Origin: DATATV01 sp035551355
Lineage (GTDB): Bacteria > Actinomycetota > Actinomycetes > Mycobacteriales > Pseudonocardiaceae
Length of the DNA stretch: 53,890 bases
Direction of reading: 5' to 3'
NCBI GenBank assembly: GCA_035551355.1
Contig: DASZNF010000130.1
Location: 1-53,890 of the forward strand
Shown here: piece by piece, positions 48,317 to 53,890 of the stretch
How positions within the stretch are numbered: the first letter of the stretch is position 1
Layout: each line of letters begins with the position of its first letter
The notes under the pieces: generated by a model
Told to the model about the DNA's origin: nothing
What the model saw: the letters and a program-made list of their open reading frames with translations, nothing else
The model's database searches: none
Position numbers and translations under genes: made by a program

Positions 48317-49192
48317 ATGACGAGCGACGACACCGGCCCGATGGCGGGCAAGACCGTGCTGGTCACGGGTGGCACCGGCGGAATCGGCCGGGCCACCGCG
48401 GCCGGGCTGGCCGCGCAGGGCGCCCGGGTGGCCATCACCGGCCGGGACGCCGCCCGGACCAGGGCCGCGGCAGCCGAAATCGCTGCCACCACGGGGAATT
48501 CGGCCATCGACCCGTTCGCCGCCGACCTGTCGTCGCAGGCCGAGGTGCGGCGGCTGGCCCAGGACATCCTGGACACGTATCCGAAACTGGACGTGCTGGT
48601 CAACAATGTCGGCGGAATCTGGGCCACCCGCCGGCCCACCGAGGACGGGCTGGAACACACCTTCGCGGTCAACCACCTCGCCGGTTTCCTGTTGACCAAC
48701 CTGCTGCTGGACCGGCTCAAGGCCAGCGCCCCGGCCCGGATCGTGACGGTGGCCTCCGCCGTGCACAGCGGTGGCGCCATCGACTTCGAGGACCTGCAGG
48801 GCGAACAGGGCTACACCCCGGGCCGGGCCTACGGCCAGTCGAAACTGGCCAACGTCCTGTTCACCTACGAACTGGCGCGGCGATTGGCCGGCACCGGCGT
48901 CACCGCCACCGTGCTGCACCCGGGCGTGGTCCGCACCCGGTTCGCCGCGGAGGATCCCACTCCGCTGTTCAAAATCGGTTTGCCGCTGATCCGGCCATTT
49001 CTGAAAACGCCGGAAAAAGGTGCGGCCACCTCGATTCACCTGGCCTCATCCCCCATGGTCGAAGGCGCCACCGGGCAGTACTTCGTCGACCGCAAACCGG
49101 CGAATTCGAGCAAAGCCTCCTACGACGAGGCCATCGCGGCCCGGCTGTGGCAGGTCAGCGCCGAGCTCGTCGGACTGACCGCCCACAATTAG
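48317..49192 (+). CDS. Short-chain dehydrogenase/reductase
   Basis: 291 residues, ATG 48317 with AGGAGAG. Classical SDR: TVLVTGGTGGIGRATAAGLAAQG (TGxxxGIG), VLVNNVGGIW (NNxG variant), catalytic Ser in TVASAVHSGG and YGQSKLAN (YxxxK). It resembles the retinol-dehydrogenase/WW-oxidoreductase-like group. Stands alone between the P450 and a VOC gene. Confidence 0.9.
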   Translation: MTSDDTGPMAGKTVLVTGGTGGIGRATAAGLAAQGARVAITGRDAARTRAAAAEIAATTGNSAIDPFAADLSSQAEVRRLAQDILDTYPKLDVLVNNVGGIWATRRPTEDGLEHTFAVNHLAGFLLTNLLLDRLKASAPARIVTVASAVHSGGAIDFEDLQGEQGYTPGRAYGQSKLANVLFTYELARRLAGTGVTATVLHPGVVRTRFAAEDPTPLFKIGLPLIRPFLKTPEKGAATSIHLASSPMVEGATGQYFVDRKPANSSKASYDEAIAARLWQVSAELVGLTAHN

Positions 49193-49225
49193 CCCGTCCC
49201 GACCACCGCCGGACGGAGCCATTGG

Positions 49226-49687
49226 ATGAGCCGCGAGTTCCAGATCACCTTCGACGCCCACGATCCCCGTGCCCTGTCGACGTTCTGGCGCGATGCGCTG
49301 GGCTACGTGCACCCGGCCCCACCCGGCGCCGACCTGCCCGAGGGCGCCGATCCGCTGGCCGCGTGGGACGAGTTCCTGGCCAAGATCGGCGTGCCGGAAG
49401 CCGCGCGCAACACACAGTCGGCGATCGAGGACCCGGACGGACGCGGCCCTCGGCTGTTTTTCCAGCAGGTTCCGGAGGACAAGGTCGTCAAGAACCGGCT
49501 GCACCTGGATCTCCGGGCGGCGCCGGGGCTTCAGGGCGAGGAGCGGATGGCGGCGCTGGAGGCCGAGTGCGCACGGCTGGTCGCGCTGGGCGCCACCCGG
49601 CTGCGGCGCGACGAGCCCGCGCCGCCGCTGAGCGCGGGCTTCATCGTGCTGGTCGACCCCGAGGGCAACGAATTCTGCCTGGACTGA
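49226..49687 (+). CDS. VOC (glyoxalase-like) family protein
   Basis: 153 residues, one VOC-type domain: FQITFDAHDPRALSTFWRDALGYV at the start, RLFFQQVPEDKVVKNRLHLDLRA in the middle and FIVLVDPEGNEFCLD at the end (usual metal Glu in the last strand). Small VOC proteins act as dioxygenases, isomerases or drug-binding proteins; no specific role is readable. Confidence 0.85.
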   Translation: MSREFQITFDAHDPRALSTFWRDALGYVHPAPPGADLPEGADPLAAWDEFLAKIGVPEAARNTQSAIEDPDGRGPRLFFQQVPEDKVVKNRLHLDLRAAPGLQGEERMAALEAECARLVALGATRLRRDEPAPPLSAGFIVLVDPEGNEFCLD

Positions 49688-49712
49688 GGGAACCCGGGGC
49701 CGGGAACCGCGC

Positions 49713-50399
49713 TCAGGCGTTCGGGCCGTACGCCGCGGCGATGTCCTTCGAACTGGTCCACCGGCTGTAGGTCGGCGACTTCGGCCAGCCCTCGGGCGAG
49801 TCCTGCCATTCCTCCTGCCGCCCGTAGGGCAACAGGTCGATCAGCGCAAACGTGTGCGAAAGCTGTTCGGTGCCCCGGCCGGTGGTGTGCCAGGTGCGGT
49901 ACACGGTGTCGCCCTCGCGCAGGAACACGTTGACCCCGAAGCCGCCGCCGGGCGGGGCGCCGATGTCCGTGCCGAACGAGCTGTTGGCCGTGGAGTACCA
50001 GGTCATCTGGTTGCCGACCCGCTTCTTGTAGGCGAGCGCCTCGTCGATCGGGCCCTGGGTGACGATGACGAACCTGGCGTCCCAGTTGTCCAGGAACTCC
50101 AGCCGGGTGAACTGCGCGGTGAACCCGGTGCAGCCATCGCACTGCCACTCCTCGCCGGGGAACCACATGTGGTTGTAGACGATCAGCTGGGACCGGCCGT
50201 CGAACACGTCGGCCAGCCGGACCGGGCCGTCCTCGCCCTCCAGGGTGTAGTCGGGCATCCGGACCATCGGCAGGCGGCGGCGCTGGGCGGCGATCGCGTC
50301 GAGTTCGCGGGTCGCGGCCTTCTCCCGGGCCCGCAATTCGTCCAGTTGAGCCTGCCAGGTCTCGACGTCGACGACGGGCGGTAGTGCGTTGCTGCTCAT
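49713..50399 (-). CDS. DUF899 thioredoxin-fold protein
   Basis: 228 residues. DUF899 pattern: WQAQLDELRAREKAATRELDAIAAQRRRLPMV, YTLEGEDGPVRLADVFDGRSQLIVYNHMWF, CDGCTGF (CxxC-type active-site position), ARFVIVTQGP, FLREGDTVYRTWHTTGRGTEQL and LPYGRQEEWQDSPEGWP. Distantly AhpC/thioredoxin-like; actual activity not established in the family as far as I know. Converges with the VOC gene. Confidence 0.85.
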   Translation of the reverse strand: MSSNALPPVVDVETWQAQLDELRAREKAATRELDAIAAQRRRLPMVRMPDYTLEGEDGPVRLADVFDGRSQLIVYNHMWFPGEEWQCDGCTGFTAQFTRLEFLDNWDARFVIVTQGPIDEALAYKKRVGNQMTWYSTANSSFGTDIGAPPGGGFGVNVFLREGDTVYRTWHTTGRGTEQLSHTFALIDLLPYGRQEEWQDSPEGWPKSPTYSRWTSSKDIAAAYGPNA

Positions 50400-50761
50400 G
50401 GGACCCTCACTGATCGTGGTCGCGGTGTGGTCTGTCCTGAGGTAGACCCGGCCCGGCCGCGAAACTCATCGGTGCCCGGTCGAATCGGTCGGAAAACATC
50501 TTCGTGCCGGCCGCGGCCGGCTGCCAGGTCAGAACGACCCGGATTCGCGGCGCAGGGTGGCGATCTGCTCGCCGACCCGCAGCGCGTCGGGCAGCTCGCC
50601 GTGCTGGTGGGACCCCGTCTCGGGCATTCGGTCCATCCGATTCCGGGCCGGAGCCACCGATGCCCGGGACCTTGGGCCGCAGCGACGATCCGGACCCAGG
50701 CGGGACAGTGGCGGCAGAGCAGGCGAACTGGGCGGCCTGCGCCAGGCTGGGGAGCAGGATC
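50400..50761. other. Intergenic region, 362 bases, between divergent genes
   Basis: No supported gene. A minus-strand frame of about 32-35 codons (50529-50636) ends LRVGEQIATLRRESGSF and could be a small protein or a remnant, but it lacks a good ribosome binding site. GGGACCTTGGGCC at 50666 resembles a DosR box. Several GC-rich repeats give many shadow frames here. Confidence 0.35.
50666..50679 (+). promoter_or_regulatory. DosR-box-like site before nitroreductase gene
   Basis: GGGACCTTGGGCCG resembles the DosR/DevR half-palindrome consensus (GGGACTWWAGTCCC), matching GGGAC, TT and CC positions, about 83 bases before the Acg-type gene. Confidence 0.45.
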
Positions 50762-51787
50762 ATGACAGCGGGAATTCCGGCGGTGGGTCAGTTGGCGGGC
50801 AGTCAGGTGCGGTTGGCGTTGCTGGCCGCGACCGCCGCGCCCTCGGTGCACAACAGCCAGCCCTGGCGGTTCGTGCTCACCGACACCGCCATCGAACTGC
50901 ACGCCGACCCGGACCGCGCGCTGCCCGCCACCGACCCGGCCCAGCAGGAACTGGTGCTGGCCTGCGGCGCGGCCCTGCTGAACCTGCGCCTGGCCGTGCG
51001 GGGTTTCGGGATGCGGCCGGATATCCGGCTGCTGCCCGATCCGCTCCGGCCGACCCTGCTGGCCACCGTGCGGCCCCAGGGTTTCCAGTCGTTGACCGTG
51101 GGGGAACGCTCCCTGCGTGAGGCGATCACCCGGCGGCGCACCAACCGCAGGCCCTTCCGGCCCGATCCGGTGCCCGCCGACGTGCTCGCCGAACTGCACG
51201 AGGCGGCCGGGCGGGAGCACGCGACGCTGGAAACGCTGACCGTGGGCCAGCTGACCGAGCTGCGTGGGCTGCTCCGGCAGGCGCACGAGATCCAGTGGCG
51301 CGACCCGGCCTTCCGCGCGGAGTGGCGGGCCTGGACCGGCCGGCCGGACGGTCAGTCCGACGGGGTGCCCGCGCGTAGCGCCGGGCCGGTGCCCGAAGCG
51401 CGGGACGAGTGGCTGTTCCGCGATTTCGGCAGCACCCGGGAACGCTTGCCGGGCAAGGATTTCGAGCCGGAGCCGCGGATCGTGGTGATCGGGTCGTTCC
51501 ACGATCTGCCGCTGGCCCGGGTGCAGGCCGGTCAGGCGATGCAGCGGGTGCTGCTCACCGCGACCGCGTCCGGGCTGGCCGCCTCCTTCCTGCCCCAGGT
51601 GGTCGAGGTGGCGCAGACCCGGGCCGCGTTGCGCGAGATCCTCGGTGGGGTGTGGCCGCAAACGGTGCTGCGCCTGGGTTATGGCTCGCCGGTGGCGGCC
51701 ACGCCGCGCCGGTCGCTGGCCCGGGTGCTGGAGTCAGTCCTGGCCGAAAAGGACAGTTCCAGGTCGCGGACTCCTGCCGGCTGGTGA
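50762..51787 (+). CDS. Acg-family FMN-binding (nitroreductase-fold) protein
   Basis: 341 residues; ATG 50762 with GGAG 7 bases upstream. The opening AGSQVRLALLAATAAPSVHNSQPWRFVLTDTAIELHADPDRALPATDPAQQELVLACGAALLNLRLAVRGFG is the signature of mycobacterial Acg (Rv2032) proteins, and LREAITRRRTNRRPF follows. Two degenerate nitroreductase halves form one chain. In mycobacteria these belong to the DosR dormancy regulon and may sequester flavin; the same regulator gene stands 2.5 kb downstream here. Confidence 0.9.
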   Translation: MTAGIPAVGQLAGSQVRLALLAATAAPSVHNSQPWRFVLTDTAIELHADPDRALPATDPAQQELVLACGAALLNLRLAVRGFGMRPDIRLLPDPLRPTLLATVRPQGFQSLTVGERSLREAITRRRTNRRPFRPDPVPADVLAELHEAAGREHATLETLTVGQLTELRGLLRQAHEIQWRDPAFRAEWRAWTGRPDGQSDGVPARSAGPVPEARDEWLFRDFGSTRERLPGKDFEPEPRIVVIGSFHDLPLARVQAGQAMQRVLLTATASGLAASFLPQVVEVAQTRAALREILGGVWPQTVLRLGYGSPVAATPRRSLARVLESVLAEKDSSRSRTPAGW

Positions 51788-51840
51788 CGTGCCGTCCTTT
51801 CCTCCTCGTCGTGATCGACGCTAGGCATTCCGCGCCGGGC

Positions 51841-51853
51841 TGACTGTGGTCGT
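51841..51853 (+). promoter_or_regulatory. DosR-box-like site before BON/USP genes
   Basis: TGACTGTGGTCGT differs at two positions from TGACTTTGGTCCT found before devR (53201). It lies about 88 bases before the BON-protein start. Confidence 0.4.
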
Positions 51854-51940
51854 AGGTCACCGGCCCCCGGGATCTCGGCCACTGGGTCGGGGACGCGCCG
51901 CGCAGCAGATTTGCTTCCAGAGCGCCATGAGGAGGCAGTG

Positions 51941-52243
51941 GTGATCAAGCCGATCGTCGGTCACCGTGACGACCCCGGCGCTGGATTCTTGCGTTCGGAC
52001 AAGGAAATCGAGGCCGATATCGAGCAGGAGGTGTTCGGCCGGACGCTGTCGGCCGACCCCGAGATGGTCCGGGCGACGGTGGAGCACGGCGTGGTCATGC
52101 TGACCGGCCGGGTGGAATACCAGTCCGATGTGGACATCGCCGAGCACCTGGTGCGGGTCATGCCCGGCGTGATCGCGGTCAGGAACCGGCTGACCTACCA
52201 GTGGAACGGCCAGCGCAACCGGCAACCGTCGGAACGAACGTGA
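51941..52243 (+). CDS. BON-domain protein
   Basis: 100 residues from GTG 51941 with GGAGG 5 bases upstream (GTG 51938 also in frame). One BON domain: SDKEIEADIEQEVFGRTLSADPEMVRATVEHGVVMLTGRVEYQSDVDIAEHLVRVMPGVIAVRNRLTY. No signal peptide or CBS domain. Such small BON proteins accompany stress regulons; with the USP and DevR genes downstream it is probably part of the hypoxia response. Confidence 0.85.
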   Translation: MIKPIVGHRDDPGAGFLRSDKEIEADIEQEVFGRTLSADPEMVRATVEHGVVMLTGRVEYQSDVDIAEHLVRVMPGVIAVRNRLTYQWNGQRNRQPSERT

Positions 52244-52283
52244 GGGGCGAACGTGGACATGGATGGAATGGCGGCGGGAGATC

Positions 52284-53183
52284 ATGAGTGACGCGCTTGC
52301 GGGCAGCCCGATCGTGGTTGGCGTGGACGGTTCGCACGCGGCGATCCAGGCCGCGCAGTGGGCCGCGGCCGAGGCGGCGCACCGCTCGGCGCCGTTGCTG
52401 CTGGTCCATGTGGTGACGGTGCCGGCCAGCAGTTACACCGGCGGACTCGGCCTGACCACCGGCTACTACGAGGGGCTGGAGGAGCAGGGGCGGAAGTTTC
52501 TGACCGAGACGAAGGCGCAGCTGGCGGACGCCTTTCCCGGACTCGACGTGCGGACCGCGCTGGACACCGGTGATCCGGTCGGCACCCTGGTCGAACATTC
52601 CCGGGGCGCGCGGCTGCTGGTGCTGGGCTCGCGCGGACTGGGCGGGGTCACCGGCATCCTGGCCGGTTCGACCGCGGTGGGCATGGTCGCCTACGGCCAC
52701 TGCCCGGTCGCGGTGGTGCGTGGCCGCACGGAGCATCAGCAACCACCGGCCAGCGGACCGGTCGTGGTCGGGGTGGATGGCACCCGGGCCAGTGACACCG
52801 CGGTCGAACTGGCCTTCGAGGAGGCGTCCATCCGCGGTGCCCAGTTGGTCGCGGTGCACACCTGGGTGGAGTTCTCCTCGGACAGCGCCTATGCCTACGC
52901 CCGGCAGTTCGTGCGGGACTGGTCGGAGGTCGAGGAACACGAGAAGGAACTGCTGGCCACCGGACTGGCCGGGTGGCAGCAGAAATACCCGGACGTGCCG
53001 GTGCGCCGGGTGGTGGTCCGGGACCGGCCGGTGCGGCAGTTGCTGGCGCACGCCGCGGACGCGCAGCTGATGGTGGTCGGCAGCCGGGGTCACGGCGGGT
53101 TCGCGGGCATGTTGCTCGGCTCGACCAGTCAGGCGCTGATCTACCACGCGCCGTGCCCGCTGCTGGTCGTCCGCGGCCGGTGA
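52284..53183 (+). CDS. Tandem universal stress protein (two USP domains)
   Basis: 299 residues from ATG 52284; ATG 52263 in frame is an alternative since GGGAG lies only 3 bases before 52284. Domain 1 (~7-148) has IVVGVDGSHAAIQAAQWA and the ATP loop GSRGLGGVTGILAGSTAVGM; domain 2 (~157-299) has VVVGVDGTRASDTAVELA and GSRGHGGFAGMLLGSTSQAL. Both keep the G2xG9xGS ATP motif, so ATP binding is expected. Tandem USPs like this belong to the DosR regulon in Mycobacterium. Confidence 0.93.
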   Translation: MSDALAGSPIVVGVDGSHAAIQAAQWAAAEAAHRSAPLLLVHVVTVPASSYTGGLGLTTGYYEGLEEQGRKFLTETKAQLADAFPGLDVRTALDTGDPVGTLVEHSRGARLLVLGSRGLGGVTGILAGSTAVGMVAYGHCPVAVVRGRTEHQQPPASGPVVVGVDGTRASDTAVELAFEEASIRGAQLVAVHTWVEFSSDSAYAYARQFVRDWSEVEEHEKELLATGLAGWQQKYPDVPVRRVVVRDRPVRQLLAHAADAQLMVVGSRGHGGFAGMLLGSTSQALIYHAPCPLLVVRGR

Positions 53184-53200
53184 GCGGAAAGGCCAGGCAA

Positions 53201-53235
53201 TGACTTTGGTCCTGGGCGGTCGATGTTCTTGGTCC
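53201..53235 (+). promoter_or_regulatory. DosR-box-like pair before devR
   Basis: TGACTTTGGTCCT (53201-53213) matches the central part of the DosR palindrome well (GACTTTGGTCC). A second GGTCC half-site within TTCTTGGTCCA sits 23 bases further (53231-53235), about two helical turns. Consistent with DevR autoregulation. Confidence 0.5.
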
Positions 53236-53271
53236 ACCGCTTTTCGCCCCGTTCGTTCGTACTCTCGTGCC

Positions 53272-53890
53272 ATGGACGAACAAGAACACGACGCCCCCCG
53301 GATCACCGTTTTCCTGGTCGACGACCACGAGGTGGTGCGGCGCGGGGTCGCCGAGCTGCTCAACGAGGAACCCGGTCTGCGGGTGATCGGGCAGGCGTCC
53401 TCGGTGACCGAGGCGCTGGCCCGGATTCCCGCGCTGCGCCCCGATGTCGCGGTGCTGGACATCCGATTACCCGATGGCAACGGCGTCGAGCTGTGCCGGG
53501 ATCTGCGGTCCAAACTGCCCGACCTGAACTGCCTGATGCTGACCTCGTTCACCGATGAACAGGCCATGCTGGACGCGATCCTGGCCGGGGCCGGTGGCTA
53601 TGTCATCAAGGACATCAAGGGGATGGAGCTGGTGGACGCGGTGCGCACGGTCGGCGCCGGCCGGTCGCTGCTGGACAACCGGGCCGCCGCGGCGTTGATG
53701 GCCCGGTTGCGGGCGAGCGTGGCCGCGCCGGGGCCGTTGGCCGGGTTGTCCGAGCAGGAACGCACGCTGCTGGACCTGATCGGCGAGGGGCTGACCAACC
53801 GGCAGATCGCCGAACGCATGTACCTGGCCGAAAAGACGGTGAAGAACTACGTGTCCCGGCTGCTGGCCAAACTCGGCATGGAGCGGCGCA
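53272..53890 (+). CDS. devR: DevR/DosR-type response regulator (3' end outside window)
   Basis: 206 residues visible from ATG 53272; the frame runs off the window. Receiver domain: VFLVDDHEVVRRGVAELL, phospho-acceptor Asp63 in VAVLDIRLPDGNGVELCRDL, LMLTSFTDEQAMLDAILAGAGGYVIKDIKGMEL. The LuxR-type HTH is LSEQERTLLDLIGEGLTNRQIAERMYLAEKTVKNYVSRLLAKLGMERR. The match by eye to M. tuberculosis DosR is close over the whole length, including GRSLLDNRAAAALMARLR. It controls the hypoxia, NO and CO dormancy response in mycobacteria; a DevS-type sensor kinase would be expected just beyond the window. Confidence 0.93.
   Translation, partial: MDEQEHDAPRITVFLVDDHEVVRRGVAELLNEEPGLRVIGQASSVTEALARIPALRPDVAVLDIRLPDGNGVELCRDLRSKLPDLNCLMLTSFTDEQAMLDAILAGAGGYVIKDIKGMELVDAVRTVGAGRSLLDNRAAAALMARLRASVAAPGPLAGLSEQERTLLDLIGEGLTNRQIAERMYLAEKTVKNYVSRLLAKLGMERR

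Overview
The window looks like a chromosome segment from a high-GC actinobacterium, most likely of the order Pseudonocardiales. This rests on very high GC with G/C third positions, frequent GTG and TTG starts, short GTGA gene overlaps, leaderless promoters, type VII secretion associated proteins and a DevR/DosR response regulator very like the mycobacterial one. The genus cannot be fixed from sequence alone. I saw no rRNA, tRNA, CRISPR array, insertion sequence or phage.

Layout. (1) 1-5931: ribulose-monophosphate (RuMP) formaldehyde fixation genes: end of 3-hexulose-6-phosphate synthase, transketolase, a strong terminator, then 6-phospho-3-hexuloisomerase, class II FBPase and 6-phosphofructokinase. 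(2) 5910-7360: HxlR regulator divergent from a quinone oxidoreductase, with a palindromic operator. (3) 7494-7930: an IlvM-like ACT protein preceded by a 12-codon leader peptide with four consecutive Ile codons. (4) 8057-9582: amidohydrolase and divergent leaderless MarR gene. (5) 9583-9964: decayed SDR and RidA remnants. (6) 9965-14538: SUFU protein and a type VII polymorphic toxin locus (YbaB-like, WXG100-like, ADP-ribosyltransferase toxin with a His/Gln-rich repeat stalk, associated/immunity protein). (7) 14539-15075: a small ORF and very strong terminator. (8) 15076-21133: LacI-regulated sugar-acid-type catabolic operon, six genes joined mostly by GTGA/ATGA overlaps. (9) 21192-25510: CPBP protease, class A PBP with PASTA domain, lipoprotein. 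(10) 25590-28437: NmrA-type reductase, Old Yellow Enzyme family reductase and its TetR regulator. (11) 28737-37223: IclR-regulated hydantoinase/oxoprolinase genes, two amine-oxidase-type flavoproteins and an MHS transporter. (12) 37220-41584: TetR regulator and PaoABC-type molybdenum aldehyde oxidoreductase. (13) 41614-45508: structured leader, MFS transporter, sulfatase, SorC regulator. (14) 45518-50399: MarR/esterase pair, P450, SDR, VOC, DUF899. (15) 50762-53890: Acg-family nitroreductase, BON protein, tandem USP and DevR, with DosR-box-like sites, forming a hypoxia/dormancy module cut by the window end.

How it fits together. Much of the window is a chain of small catabolic operons, each beside its own regulator with a visible inverted-repeat operator. 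One possible thread is one-carbon metabolism: sarcosine-oxidase-like flavoproteins beside ATP-dependent hydantoinase genes could release formaldehyde, and the RuMP enzymes at the start could fix it. That link is inference. The observations most worth checking are the ART toxin locus, the Ile-rich leader before a lone ACT gene, the 75-nt three-way-junction leader that can hide a ribosome binding site, and the DosR module.
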